DNA from: DATKCA01 sp035544675
Lineage (GTDB): Bacteria; Acidobacteriota; Thermoanaerobaculia; Gp7-AA8
Direction of reading: 5' to 3'
NCBI GenBank assembly: GCA_035544675.1
Contig: DATKCA010000123.1
Span: 1-57,226, forward strand
DNA length: 57,226 nt
Under the pieces are notes generated by a model that saw nothing but the letters and a program-made list of their open reading frames with translations, was not told the origin of the DNA and ran no database searches. This document shows, piece by piece, positions 44,452 through 53,520 of this stretch (its first letter is position 1; the number at the start of each line of letters is the position of its first letter). The position numbers were made by a program, and so were the translations under genes.

Positions 44452-46080
44452 ATGATCTCCTTCGCAAACGTCAGCAAGCAATACGGCAAACAGGTCCTCT
44501 TTCTGGAGGCCTCTTTCCAGCTCAACCCCGGTGAGAAAGCGGGGCTGGTCGGCCCGAACGGCGCCGGCAAGTCGACGGTCTTCCGCATGATCACCGGCGA
44601 GGAATCGGCTGACGACGGCGCGGTCAGCGTCCCGAAGAAACTCTCCATCGGCCACTTCCGCCAGGAGGTCGACGAGATGAGCGGCCGCCCCGTCCTGGAC
44701 GAAGCGATCGCCGGCAGCGGACGCCTCGGCGACCTGCATCACCAGCTGATCGAGCTGGAGCACGCCATGGGCGACCCGTCGCGGCCCGACTACCAGAAGG
44801 TCCTCGACCGATTCGGGCAGGTCCAGGAGGAGTACCAGCACAACGGAGGCTACGAGCTGGAGGCACGGGCCCGCGAAGTCCTGCACGGCCTCGGCTTCGA
44901 TGACGCCCAGATCGACGGCGACGCCGGCGCGCTCTCCGGCGGCTGGAAGATGCGCGTGTCGATGGCCAAGATCCTCCTCGGCCAGTTCGACGTGCTGCTG
45001 CTCGACGAGCCGACGAACCACCTGGACATCGAGTCGATCCTCTGGCTCGAGCAATACCTCAGGGCGTCGACCGCGACGATCCTGATGACGTCGCACGACC
45101 GCGACTTCCTCGACCGCATCGTCACGAAGATCATCGAGATCGACGGCGGCGACATCGTCGCGTACTCCGGCAACTACGACTTCTACGTTCGCGAGCGCGA
45201 GCTGCGCGAGGCCAACCAGGAAGCGGCGTACGCGCGCCAGCAGGCCAAGCTGGCCAAGGAGCAGCGCTTCATCGAGCGGTTCACCACGCACGCGGCGAAA
45301 GCCGCGCAGGTGCAGAGCCGCATCAAGGCGCTCGACAAGATCGAGCGGGTCGAGCCGCCCAGGCAGCGCAAGGTGATGAAGTTCGACTTCCGCAGGCCGC
45401 CCCGCTCGGGCGACGACGTCGTGACGCTGAAAGGCGTCTCCAAGACGTTCGGATCGAAGACGGTCTACGACCACTTCGACTTTCACGTGCGCCGCGGCGA
45501 GCGCTGGGCGGTGATGGGGAAGAACGGCGCGGGGAAGTCGACGCTGCTCAAGTTGGTCGCCGGCGCCATCAAGCCCGACGACGGCAGCGTGCGCCTCGGT
45601 GCAAGCCTCAAGGTCGGCTACTTCGCCCAGCAGGCCCTCGACCTGCTCGATCCCGATCTGACCGTCTGGGAGCAGATCCAGAAAGACTTCCCGCTCGAGG
45701 GCATCGGCGTCCTGCGCAGCCTCCTCGGCGCATTCCAGTTCAGCGGCGACGACGTGGACAAGAAGATCCGCTCCCTGTCCGGCGGCGAGAGGTCGCGGTT
45801 GGTCATGGCCCGGATGCTCCTCGACCCGCCGAACTTCCTCGTGCTCGACGAGCCGACGAACCACCTCGACCTGGCCACCAAGGAGATGCTCGTCGAGGCG
45901 CTGCACGACTTCGATGGCACGATGCTCTTCGTGTCGCACGACCGCACGTTCCTCCGCGGCCTCGGGAATCGCGTGCTGGAGCTGGCCGGCGACGAGCACG
46001 ACCGCCCGCTCACGTACGGCGGGTCGTACGTCGAGTATGTGGAGAAGACCGGGCGGGAAGCGCCGGGGGTCCATTCTTGA
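44452..46080 (+). CDS. ABC-F family ATPase (ribosome-associated)
   Basis: The 542-aa protein has two ABC domains and no membrane segment. The first has Walker A GPNGAGKST, signature LSGGWKMRV and Walker B LLLDEPTNH. The second has GKNGAGKST, LSGGERSRL and VLDEPTNH. A charged linker lies between them (about 250-310). This is the ABC-F layout (Uup/EttA/YheS type) that acts on the translating ribosome. I cannot assign the exact subclass or any antibiotic resistance role. Confidence 0.93.
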   Translation: MISFANVSKQYGKQVLFLEASFQLNPGEKAGLVGPNGAGKSTVFRMITGEESADDGAVSVPKKLSIGHFRQEVDEMSGRPVLDEAIAGSGRLGDLHHQLIELEHAMGDPSRPDYQKVLDRFGQVQEEYQHNGGYELEARAREVLHGLGFDDAQIDGDAGALSGGWKMRVSMAKILLGQFDVLLLDEPTNHLDIESILWLEQYLRASTATILMTSHDRDFLDRIVTKIIEIDGGDIVAYSGNYDFYVRERELREANQEAAYARQQAKLAKEQRFIERFTTHAAKAAQVQSRIKALDKIERVEPPRQRKVMKFDFRRPPRSGDDVVTLKGVSKTFGSKTVYDHFDFHVRRGERWAVMGKNGAGKSTLLKLVAGAIKPDDGSVRLGASLKVGYFAQQALDLLDPDLTVWEQIQKDFPLEGIGVLRSLLGAFQFSGDDVDKKIRSLSGGERSRLVMARMLLDPPNFLVLDEPTNHLDLATKEMLVEALHDFDGTMLFVSHDRTFLRGLGNRVLELAGDEHDRPLTYGGSYVEYVEKTGREAPGVHS

Positions 46081-46082
46081 GG

Positions 46083-46167
46083 CCTCCTTAGTCGTTAGTC
46101 CTTAGTCGTTAGGCCTTAGTCGTTAGGCAAAACCCCTAAGGCCTAAGGACTAAGGACTAAGGACTAG
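46083..46167. repeat. Facing CCTTAGT/CGTTAGT and AAGGACT arrays
   Basis: About six left-arm units (46086-46129) face five right-arm units (46135-46167) over a short loop with AAAACCCC. The last unit merges with the TAGAAT box of the patatin gene. Confidence 0.92.
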
Positions 46168-46176
46168 AATGTTCCA
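46165..46176 (+). promoter_or_regulatory. TAGAAT box 6 nt before a GTG start, created at an array edge
   Basis: GGACTAGAAT-GTTCCA-GTG: the first bases of TAGAAT are the end of the heptamer array, so the array directly builds this promoter. Confidence 0.5.
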
Positions 46177-47091
46177 GTGACGGCAGCGGAAAAGCTCGCG
46201 CTACTGAAGAATGCGAAGCGGGTGGGCATGCTCTTCAGCGGTGGCGGCGCGCGCTGCGTGTTCCAGGTCGGCGCCGTCGAGACGCTCTACGAGCTCGGCA
46301 TCCGGCCGGCGGTGTGCCTCGGGGTCTCCATCGGCGCGTGGAACGCGGCGGCGATCGCGGTCGGCAATCTGCAGCGGCTCCGCTACTACTGGGAGTTTTT
46401 CTGCCGGATGCCGGCGCTCGATCTCACCAATCTCTTTCGCGAGCATTCGCCGTGGATCTACGCGCGCATTCACCATCGCGCGTACCGTCGGTACGTCTCG
46501 AACGAGCGCGTTCTCGATCCGCGGACGCTGCCGCTCTTCGTCGGTGTGACCCGGCTCGGTGATCGCGCACCCGTCGTGATCGACGCGAAGAAGGTCGACG
46601 ACCCGTTCGCGCTGTTCCTGGCCAGCAACTACCTTCCGCCGTTCTTCACCCATCCGGTGGTCCTCGAGGGCCAGCGGTACGTCGACGGCGGTTACACGAA
46701 CAACATCCCCTACGAGGCTCTGTTCGAGCTGGGGTGCGATGCGGTCGTGCTCCTGGGCGCGAAAGGTGAGAGCGAAGGCGGCCTTTACCGGAACCCGAAC
46801 GACTTCGACCACGTGATCCCGGCGCCTTATCGGGAAAGGGTGGTGGTGATCCGGCCGCGGCATCGGCTGCCGCTCGGCTTCGTGGAGCGAAGATGGCAGA
46901 AGCTGAAACCGTTCACCGACGTCGGGCGCCTGCGCGCGCGGGAGGTCCTCCTCGGCGAGCGCCATCCCGAAACCGATGTGTCGGCAGGCGGCCCGGCGCT
47001 GACGGTGCGCGCGAGCAGACTGTGGCGCCTGGTCAAGACCCTGACGCGTGGAGGGCCCGCTCCACAGCCTCAACCGTCGGATCGATCGTGA
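46177..47091 (+). CDS. Patatin-like phospholipase
   Basis: The 304-aa protein has the patatin oxyanion loop SGGGARCVFQVG (21-32), nucleophile Ser51 in GVSIGAW and catalytic Asp170 in VDGGYTNN. It is a cytosolic acyl hydrolase; no signal peptide is present. The GTG start at 46177 is supported by the TAGAAT box. Its 3' end overlaps the convergent thrC gene by 59 nt. Confidence 0.92.
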   Translation: MTAAEKLALLKNAKRVGMLFSGGGARCVFQVGAVETLYELGIRPAVCLGVSIGAWNAAAIAVGNLQRLRYYWEFFCRMPALDLTNLFREHSPWIYARIHHRAYRRYVSNERVLDPRTLPLFVGVTRLGDRAPVVIDAKKVDDPFALFLASNYLPPFFTHPVVLEGQRYVDGGYTNNIPYEALFELGCDAVVLLGAKGESEGGLYRNPNDFDHVIPAPYRERVVVIRPRHRLPLGFVERRWQKLKPFTDVGRLRAREVLLGERHPETDVSAGGPALTVRASRLWRLVKTLTRGGPAPQPQPSDRS

Positions 47092-48244
47092 TCGTCCGGC
47101 CTCCGGCCGTGCGGAGGATGGCGTCGGCGTCCTTGAGGATGTGTCCGGTCAGCACGCAGACGACGCGTTCGTCTTCGCGCATCGTGCCGATGGCGCGCAG
47201 TTTCCGGACGCCGGCCAGAGTCGCAGCGGACGCGGGCTCGCATCCGATGCCGGCCGCGTCGATCTCGCGTTTCGCCGCCATGATCTCGTCGTCAGTGACT
47301 TCCTCGACCACGCCCCTGGTGTACTGAATCGCGGCCACGGCGCGATCGTGACTGACCGGATCGCCGATGCGGATGGCGCTGGCGACGGTCTCCGCGGCGA
47401 TGCGATGCCGCGAGGCGAACCGCTCGCGGAAGCTTCGGAAGAACGGATTGGCGCCCGCCGCCTGAATCGCAGCGAGACGAGGGACGCGCGCAATCCATCC
47501 GCTCTCGAACGCCTCGCGCAACGCCTTGCCGAACGCGCTCGTGTTGCCGAGGTTCCCGGCCGGGACGACGATCCAGTCGGGCGGGTCCCACGACAGGTCC
47601 TGCAGCAGCTCCCACACGATCGTCTTCTGGCCCTCCAGCCGGAACGGGTTGATGGAGTTGACGAGATAGATGCCGAGCTGCCGCGACGCCTGCCGGACCA
47701 GAGCCATCGCGGCGTCGAAGTCGCCGCGGATCTCCAGGCACGTCGCGCCGTACGCGAGCGTCTGGGCGAGCTTGCCCGCCGAGACCTTTCCCGCCGGGAT
47801 GAAGACCACCGCGGGCAGTCCGGCCTGCGCCGCGTACGCGGCGAGCGATGCGCTCGTGTTGCCGGTCGACGCGCACGCCACCGCTCGCGATCCGACCCGC
47901 ACCGCCTGCGTCATCGCCACCGTCATTCCGCGGTCCTTGAACGAGCCGGTGGGGTTCTCCCCCTCGTGCTTGAACATCAGCCCGAACCGCTCGTACATCC
48001 GCGTCCCCCCCTCGGGATGCGTGACGATGGCGTCCACGGGGACATCCATGACCGCTTCGCGGAACCGCCAGACCCCGCTGCGATCGACTCCGCTCCGGCT
48101 GCCCAGCCGCTCGTCGAAGCGGCCGACGCCGGAGGGGAGCTTGGTTCGCGCGACGGAGAGCAGACCACCGCAGTCGCACTCGAAGCGGACTTCGTTCCCG
48201 TCGAACTCACGGCCGCAGGTGATGCAGGCCAGCCACTCGCTCAT
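47033..48244 (-). CDS. thrC: Threonine synthase
   Basis: The 403-aa PLP enzyme converts O-phosphohomoserine to threonine. Its N terminus has a zinc-ribbon-like Cys-X2-Cys (CITC) and Cys-X-Cys (CDCGG). PLP Lys103 is in NPTGSFKDRG, and STGNTSAS and the glycine-rich PAGNLGN bind the cofactor phosphate. The ATG overlaps the thrB stop (ATGA). Last gene of the thr operon. Confidence 0.96.
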   Translation of the reverse strand: MSEWLACITCGREFDGNEVRFECDCGGLLSVARTKLPSGVGRFDERLGSRSGVDRSGVWRFREAVMDVPVDAIVTHPEGGTRMYERFGLMFKHEGENPTGSFKDRGMTVAMTQAVRVGSRAVACASTGNTSASLAAYAAQAGLPAVVFIPAGKVSAGKLAQTLAYGATCLEIRGDFDAAMALVRQASRQLGIYLVNSINPFRLEGQKTIVWELLQDLSWDPPDWIVVPAGNLGNTSAFGKALREAFESGWIARVPRLAAIQAAGANPFFRSFRERFASRHRIAAETVASAIRIGDPVSHDRAVAAIQYTRGVVEEVTDDEIMAAKREIDAAGIGCEPASAATLAGVRKLRAIGTMREDERVVCVLTGHILKDADAILRTAGGRTITIDPTVEAVERALHASGS

Positions 48245-49152
48245 GCCTGCCGCACTCCTTTGCGCGCGATGCGCGCCACGTGCACGTCGCACGGCGCGCC
48301 GGCCATCGCCTCCTTCATCTTCGCCGCGCACTTCTGATCGAGGTCTTCGGTGATCGCGAAGATCGTCGGCCCCGACCCGCTGATGGAACAGCCCAGCGCG
48401 CGTGCGCCGAGGGCGGCCCGTTTCACTTCGGCGAAGCGGGGGATGAGTGGAGCGCGGACCGGCTCCGCATAGAGATCGTGGAGGGAGCGGCGCACCAGCT
48501 CGGGATCGGCGATCGCGAAGCCGTGGAGCAGCCCGGCGGTGTTGGCCATCTGCTGAGTCCAGCTCTGGCGATCCCACTGCTCGGGCAGGATGGCCCGGGC
48601 CCGTTTCGTCTCGATGCGCACGCGCGGGGTCAGCAGGACGACCGACCACAGCTCGGGAACGGGAATGGCGACGACGTCGATCGGGTCCACCGAGCGCACC
48701 AGCGCCAGGCCTCCGACCACGCACGGCGCGATGTTGTCGAGGTGTCGCCCGGCCACCTTCGCCTCGGCCTCCAGCGCCGCGGCCATGATGCTGATGTCCG
48801 ATGCGGCCGCGCCGGCGGCGATGCTCGCCGCGAATGCACCGGCCACGCTGCTGGCCGCGCTCCCGCCCATCCCGCCGGCCAGGGGGAGCCCTTTCTCCAC
48901 GCTGACGATCGCGCGCTTGTCGATGCCGGCGCGGCGCAGCCACGACATCGCGGCCATCGCCGCCACGTTCTTCTCCGGCTCCAGCGGCACGAGGCCGGCG
49001 TCGCGCCCCGTCACCGCGGCCACTCGCGCCTCGCCGCTGGTCAGCTCGACGCTCACGCGATCGCCGATCCCCTCCACGGCCAGTCCCAGGACGTCGAAGC
49101 CGGGGCCGACGTTGCCGATGGAGCCGGGCGCGAACGCCGTGGCGCGGCTCAT
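48241..49152 (-). CDS. thrB: Homoserine kinase
   Basis: The 303-aa GHMP kinase phosphorylates homoserine. Visible motifs are APGSIGNVGPGFDVLGLA near the N terminus, the ATP loop PLAGGMGGSAAS (about 89-100) and SISGSGPTIFAI near residue 255. It overlaps thrA and thrC by 4 nt each. Confidence 0.96.
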   Translation of the reverse strand: MSRATAFAPGSIGNVGPGFDVLGLAVEGIGDRVSVELTSGEARVAAVTGRDAGLVPLEPEKNVAAMAAMSWLRRAGIDKRAIVSVEKGLPLAGGMGGSAASSVAGAFAASIAAGAAASDISIMAAALEAEAKVAGRHLDNIAPCVVGGLALVRSVDPIDVVAIPVPELWSVVLLTPRVRIETKRARAILPEQWDRQSWTQQMANTAGLLHGFAIADPELVRRSLHDLYAEPVRAPLIPRFAEVKRAALGARALGCSISGSGPTIFAITEDLDQKCAAKMKEAMAGAPCDVHVARIARKGVRQA

Positions 49153-51692
49153 CGCGTCCGCTTCCTCCGCTCGTGCACGGTGATCGCCACGATGTCGTTC
49201 AGCACTCCCGCCGCCGTGACTTCCGCGCCGGCGCCCGGCCCGGTCACGACCAGCGGATTCGTCTTGTACCGTTTCGAGTAGATCGCCACCTGGTTGTCCG
49301 TGCCGCGCAGGCGTCCCATCGGCGAGCTCTCCGCAACCGCCTCGACGCCGACGCGAATCGTCTTGCCGATCTTCGCGACGTAGCGGAGCACTTTGCCATC
49401 GCGTTTTGCAGCGGCGACGCGCGCCGCCATCGTGTCGTCGAGGCGTCGCAGGTTCTCCACGAACCTGGCCGGGTCGGCGTCATCGACCTCGGGACCGAAC
49501 AGCGGCTCGAGATCGATGTCCCCCATCTCCGCCTTGCGCCCGAGCGTGCGCGCCAGGATGAGGGCCTTGCGCGCGACGTCGGCGCCGGACAGATCCTCGC
49601 GCGGATCGGGCTCGGTGTACCCGAGCTTCCAGGCCTGCTTCACCGCCGCCGAGAACGGCTGGCCGTCTTCGAGCGCGGTCATGATGAATCCGAGGGTCCC
49701 GGAGAAGCAGCCCAGGATCGTCTCGACGCGGTCGCCTGCCTCCTGCAGCTTCGCCAGCGTGTCCAGAACCGGCAGTCCCGCGCCGGCCGTGGCCTCGTAG
49801 CGAACCGAGACGCCTCGTTCCCGCGCCGTCGCCATCAGCCGCTCGAACTCGATCTGCGCGACGGCCAGCGGTTTCTTGTTCGCGAGCACGAGATGAAACC
49901 CCTGCTCCACCGCCTCCTGCAGCAGCGGCGCCGTCTCCTCGGACGTGAGATCGACCAGGATGGGACGATGCGACGGCAGGAGCCACAGCTCGTCGCGCAT
50001 CATCGTCTGAAGCTGCGCCAGCGTGAGCGGCGAGGTCCGGTCGAAGAGCCGCTCGCCCGAGGCCTTCTGCCTGGCCAGCTTTCGAAGCGCGGAAGACGAA
50101 AAGCCCTTCTCCTCGATCTTGATGCCGGAGCGGTCGGCCAGACCGACGACCTTGATGTCCAGTCCGAGCTCCTGGCGCAGATGGGTTTCCTGCGCGAGAA
50201 GCTGGCGCGAGAGCGCGCGGCCGATCTGGCCGAATCCGAGGAGCGTGACCTTCGACTCGCGGCCCGACGTGTCGGCCAGCGGGCGGATCTTGTCGAGCTG
50301 ATACTCGTCGTGCAGCGCCAGCAGCGCGCGCGTGACGTGCTCCTCGGATACGGCCACGGTGATGTTGAGCTCCGAGGAGCCCTGGGCGATGGCGATGACG
50401 TTCACGCGCTCGCCGCTGAGCGCCGAGAACGTGCGCGCGGCGATGCCCGGTCTGCCGCGCATGCCCAGTCCGACCACGGCCACGAGGGCGACGCCGCGCT
50501 CGGCGACCACGCGGTCGATCAGCTTCAGCTTCCGCTCCGGAGCGAACGCCTCCTCGATGGCAGCGACGGCGTGCTTCGCTTCCGACTCCGGAAGAACGAA
50601 GCAGATGCTGGACTCGCTCGAGGCCTGACTGATCATCGACACCGAGTGGCCGGCCTGCGACAGCGCGCCGAATACGCGCGCGGCCACGCCCGGCACGCCG
50701 ATCATGCCGCTGCCTTCGATGGCGATGAGGGCCTGCCTGTGAATCGCCGTCAGGGCCTTCACCGGGTACGCGCCCGGCTTCACGTCGCCGGCGATGCGTG
50801 TGCCGGGAAGGTGCTCGCGGAACGTGTTCCGCACCTGCAGAGGGATGCCGCGGTCGATGAGCGGAATCATCGTCCGCGGATGCAGGACCTTCGCGCCGTA
50901 GAACGCCAGCTCGCCCGCCTCGCGGTAGTGCAGCTCCGGGAGCAGCCGCGCGCGCGGCACCCGTTTCGGATCGGCGGTGAGCAGGCCGTCCACCTCTTTC
51001 CACAGCGTGATGCCGCTCGCGCCGATGCTGCGCGCGAGGATCGCCGCGGAGAAATCGGATCCGCCGCGGCCGAGCGTCACCACCTCGTCGTCCGATCCCC
51101 GTCCCAGGTAGCCGGGGATCACCACGATGCGGCCGGCGTCGAGGAGCGGGACGATTGTCTTCTTCGCAGCGCGCTCGCAGCGTGCCAGATCGGGCCAGAC
51201 GCTGCCGATGCGCTTCTCCGTGATGATGACTTCCGTGGCGTCGACGTACTCCGCGCTCTGGCCGTTCTGCACGAGAAACCCGGTGAAGATCTTCGCCAGC
51301 ACGCGCTCACCGCGCGCGACGAGAGCATCGTGCGCGCGAGGCGTCAGCTCGTGGAGGATGGCGATGCTGCCGGCCATCGCCAGCAGCTCCGTCGTGGATG
51401 CGGTCACCATCTCGCGAAGCGATTCGCGGCGGCGTTTCGTCGTGATGATCTCGTCGATGAGCGCGGCGTGCCGCTCTTCGTAGCTCCTCGCGGCCGCTTC
51501 GAACGAGGGGCGGTCGCCGCGCAGCGCCGCCGCGGCGGCATCGTGCAGGAGGTCGGTGACCCCGTTCATCGCCGAGACGACGACCGCGAGCGGAGAGCCG
51601 GCGCGGCGGACGTGCGCCGCGGCGGCGCGCACCGCTTCCGCGCTCCCCACCGCCACTCCACCGAACTTGAAGACCTGAGGACCGGACGACAC
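49149..51692 (-). CDS. thrA: Bifunctional aspartate kinase / homoserine dehydrogenase
   Basis: The 847-aa fusion carries out steps 1 and 3 of the aspartate pathway. The kinase domain opens KFGGVAVGS (a variant of KFGGTSV). Tandem ACT domains around 310-460 (VVGLGMRGRPGIAARTFSAL; QGSSELNITVAV) give likely threonine feedback. The dehydrogenase starts at GFGQIGRALSRQL and includes ATAGAGLPVLDTL and GTLGFIMTAL. The start is GTG at 51692 with TATAAA 10 nt upstream, which leaves no leader for transcription attenuation. Confidence 0.96.
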   Translation of the reverse strand: MSSGPQVFKFGGVAVGSAEAVRAAAAHVRRAGSPLAVVVSAMNGVTDLLHDAAAAALRGDRPSFEAAARSYEERHAALIDEIITTKRRRESLREMVTASTTELLAMAGSIAILHELTPRAHDALVARGERVLAKIFTGFLVQNGQSAEYVDATEVIITEKRIGSVWPDLARCERAAKKTIVPLLDAGRIVVIPGYLGRGSDDEVVTLGRGGSDFSAAILARSIGASGITLWKEVDGLLTADPKRVPRARLLPELHYREAGELAFYGAKVLHPRTMIPLIDRGIPLQVRNTFREHLPGTRIAGDVKPGAYPVKALTAIHRQALIAIEGSGMIGVPGVAARVFGALSQAGHSVSMISQASSESSICFVLPESEAKHAVAAIEEAFAPERKLKLIDRVVAERGVALVAVVGLGMRGRPGIAARTFSALSGERVNVIAIAQGSSELNITVAVSEEHVTRALLALHDEYQLDKIRPLADTSGRESKVTLLGFGQIGRALSRQLLAQETHLRQELGLDIKVVGLADRSGIKIEEKGFSSSALRKLARQKASGERLFDRTSPLTLAQLQTMMRDELWLLPSHRPILVDLTSEETAPLLQEAVEQGFHLVLANKKPLAVAQIEFERLMATARERGVSVRYEATAGAGLPVLDTLAKLQEAGDRVETILGCFSGTLGFIMTALEDGQPFSAAVKQAWKLGYTEPDPREDLSGADVARKALILARTLGRKAEMGDIDLEPLFGPEVDDADPARFVENLRRLDDTMAARVAAAKRDGKVLRYVAKIGKTIRVGVEAVAESSPMGRLRGTDNQVAIYSKRYKTNPLVVTGPGAGAEVTAAGVLNDIVAITVHERRKRTR

Positions 51693-51708
51693 TGGCGCGG
51701 AGTTTATA
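51693..51708 (-). promoter_or_regulatory. TATAAA box 10 nt before thrA
   Basis: On the minus strand CTATAAA at about 51709-51703 precedes the GTG at 51692 by 10 nt. A leaderless or very short-leader thr operon mRNA is implied. Confidence 0.45.
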
Positions 51709-51713
51709 GTCTA

Positions 51714-51800
51714 TGGAGGCCAGGAATGGCGGGGCTCCACCTGGCCGCCGAGTCGGCGGCGCTCCACCTGGCCGACAGGAATGGCGGGGGGTCCACTCAA
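51714..51800. repeat. Family A palindrome with flanking duplicated segments
   Basis: A CCGCCGAGTCGGCGGCGCTCCAC hairpin core is flanked by two copies of AGGAATGGCGGGG and by CCACCTGGCC repeats, a more complex arrangement than the other copies. It fills the thrA-mutarotase gap. Confidence 0.85.
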
Positions 51801-52603
51801 CTCAGGTCGGCTGCGGTGACGACGGTAGTCATCAGACTCGTCTGGCCGGGGTCCAGGCGGACGGCGTTGCCGGCTACATTGGCCGCCTCGATGCAGATCA
51901 TCCGCTCCCACTCGTCGTCGCCGAAGTCGCTCAGCGCCTTTGCCTTTGCGGCATGCGGATTCCACACGATCGTGGAACGTGATCCTGACTTCTCGACGAT
52001 GATGCTGCGCCGCATCGACTGGTCCTCGACCCTGCACGCCGCCTCGGTGTCGAGAAAGACGCTGTCCGTCTCGCGGTCGATCGTCAGAGGCGCCGGGCGG
52101 GCCTGCTTCTCTTTCATCTCGTCCGTCTTGTCGATGTAGGAAGCGCCCTCCAGCCCGAACACGGCGACCTGCCGGATATCACCGACTCGGAGATACGTGT
52201 GCAGCGCTTCCTCGAATACGAAGGCCTCTTCCGACGTGTTCTCGACCTCGAGCGAGACCGAGAGCCGCGATTCGACAGACACCCTCACCGTGGCGCGGAA
52301 CTCGTGCGGCCACAGCGCGCGCGTGGCCTCGTTGCTCTCGAGCTGCAGCGCGATCGACGAGCCGGCTTGCGCGATCACGCGCCACTCCATCGTCCGGGCG
52401 AAGCCGTGCGCCGGCCTGGCCGGATCGGAACCGTGCGCGCCGAACCAGGGAAAGATCACCGGGATGCCGCCGCGGATCGCCTTGCCGGGCGTGAAGTGAC
52501 TCTTCTCGCTCATGAAGAGGACGTCGTTGAACCGCGTCACGTGTGCCCCGTACGCGTAGACCTCCCCCTCGGACTCCCCGCTCCTGAGCTTGAAGTTCAT
52601 CAT
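51797..52603 (-). CDS. D-hexose-6-phosphate mutarotase (aldose 1-epimerase family)
   Basis: The 268-aa beta-sandwich protein matches the YeaD group: GIPVIFPWFG near residue 47, PAHGFARTMEW with the conserved His near 66, LHTYLRVGDI near 134 and the catalytic Glu in MICIEAANV near 240. It equilibrates alpha and beta anomers of hexose 6-phosphates. It diverges from the macro-domain gene with only 27 nt between starts. Confidence 0.9.
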   Translation of the reverse strand: MMNFKLRSGESEGEVYAYGAHVTRFNDVLFMSEKSHFTPGKAIRGGIPVIFPWFGAHGSDPARPAHGFARTMEWRVIAQAGSSIALQLESNEATRALWPHEFRATVRVSVESRLSVSLEVENTSEEAFVFEEALHTYLRVGDIRQVAVFGLEGASYIDKTDEMKEKQARPAPLTIDRETDSVFLDTEAACRVEDQSMRRSIIVEKSGSRSTIVWNPHAAKAKALSDFGDDEWERMICIEAANVAGNAVRLDPGQTSLMTTVVTAADLS

Positions 52604-52605
52604 TC

Positions 52606-52630
52606 AACCCTCATCATTCATCATTCGCCG
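52606..52630. repeat. TCATCAT heptamer repeats in a short divergent gap
   Basis: TCATCATTC units on both sides of CAACCC show a 7-nt period in the 27-nt gap between two divergent genes. They include the start codon of the mutarotase gene. Confidence 0.55.
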
Positions 52631-53209
52631 ATGCGTGTCTCGATCTTTCTTGGTGACATCTCCCTGGCCCCGGCGGACGCGGTCTGCACGTCGACCAACC
52701 CGCGCCTCTCGCTGGTGATGGGCACCGGGGCCGCCGTTCGCGAGCGCGGCGGCCACGAGATCCTGCGCGAGTGCGAGACGATCGTCGGGCGGGAGGGGCC
52801 GCATCTGCCGGCCGGATCGGCACACGTGACGACGGCAGGCTCGCTCCCGCACAAGATCGTCATCCATTGCGTGGCCAGCGACACGTCGCATCGATCGTCG
52901 GAACAGATCGTGCGCGCGTGCGTGACGCATGCTCTCGCCGCGGCGGACGCCGCGCGATGCCGCACCGTGGCCATGCCCGTGTTCGGCGCCGGTCACGCGC
53001 ACATGAAGTTCGAGCGCTCTCTGTCGGTGATCGCGGAGACCGCCCGCCACGCGGCCACGTCCGTGGAGGAAGTGGTGCTGGTGATCCTCGATCCGGATCG
53101 CGTCGAGGAAGCGCGCCGCGTCGCGAGCAGCGTGTTCGGCGGAGAGGTAAAGGTCACGCAGTCCGAGTCGCGCGAAGAGCCGGCGGGATGGTGGTCCGAG
53201 GAGGAATGA
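52631..53209 (+). CDS. Macro domain protein (ADP-ribose binding)
   Basis: The 192-aa protein has the macro fold markers: a strand with DISLAPADAVCTSTNPRL, the loop MGTGAAVRERGG, and AMPVFGAGHAHM in place of the usual P..GTG..G. Macro domains bind or hydrolyse ADP-ribose or its O-acetyl ester. The loop lacks the classic GGG, so substrate and activity are uncertain. Confidence 0.85.
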   Translation: MRVSIFLGDISLAPADAVCTSTNPRLSLVMGTGAAVRERGGHEILRECETIVGREGPHLPAGSAHVTTAGSLPHKIVIHCVASDTSHRSSEQIVRACVTHALAAADAARCRTVAMPVFGAGHAHMKFERSLSVIAETARHAATSVEEVVLVILDPDRVEEARRVASSVFGGEVKVTQSESREEPAGWWSEEE

Positions 53210-53212
53210 GTG

Positions 53213-53266
53213 GAGGTCCCCCCTCCCCGCCCGGGGCGCCGGTGAGGACACCGGCGCCTCCATGCA
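53213..53266. repeat. Inverted family B palindrome between convergent genes
   Basis: CCCCTCCCCGCCCGGGG followed by CGCCGGTG-AGGA-CACCGGCG and CTCCATG fills the gap between the macro-domain and emfourin stops. Confidence 0.88.
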
Positions 53267-53271
53267 TCCAT

Positions 53272-53520
53272 TCACTTCCTGGCCAGGCGCGTCAGCGCCT
53301 CGGTGATCCAGCTCTCGCTGATCACGAACTCCTCGCCGTCCACGTCGACCAGGTAGCGGTAGGCGTCGGGACGGCGGGCGCGCTCGGCGGAGTCGCTCCG
53401 CAGGGCCTCCACCACGTGCTCCAGATCGCGCGCGCTCGTCTCATCGAGCTGCTCCGCGTCGATGGAGAACGTCTTGGCGATGTTGGCGAAGCCGCCCGAC
53501 CGGTGCACCGTCACCTTCAT
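53272..53520 (-). CDS. Emfourin-like inhibitor of protealysin-type proteases
   Basis: The 82-aa protein (MKVTVHRSGGFANIAKTFSI at the start) matches the emfourin family: V.RSGGFA.I near the N terminus, a long D.L....L.ALR helix, and a late ISESWITEAL. Emfourins tightly inhibit M4 proteases of the protealysin group and are encoded beside them. Its ATG overlaps the protease stop (ATGA), ensuring co-translation. Confidence 0.88.
   Translation of the reverse strand: MKVTVHRSGGFANIAKTFSIDAEQLDETSARDLEHVVEALRSDSAERARRPDAYRYLVDVDGEEFVISESWITEALTRLARK

Noticed and set aside
49173..52139. Very long open frame (988 codons) on the plus strand opposite thrA
   Set aside because: GC-rich genes leave antisense frames open. 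The translation is Arg/His/Asp-rich low complexity, while the minus strand encodes an unmistakable ThrA.
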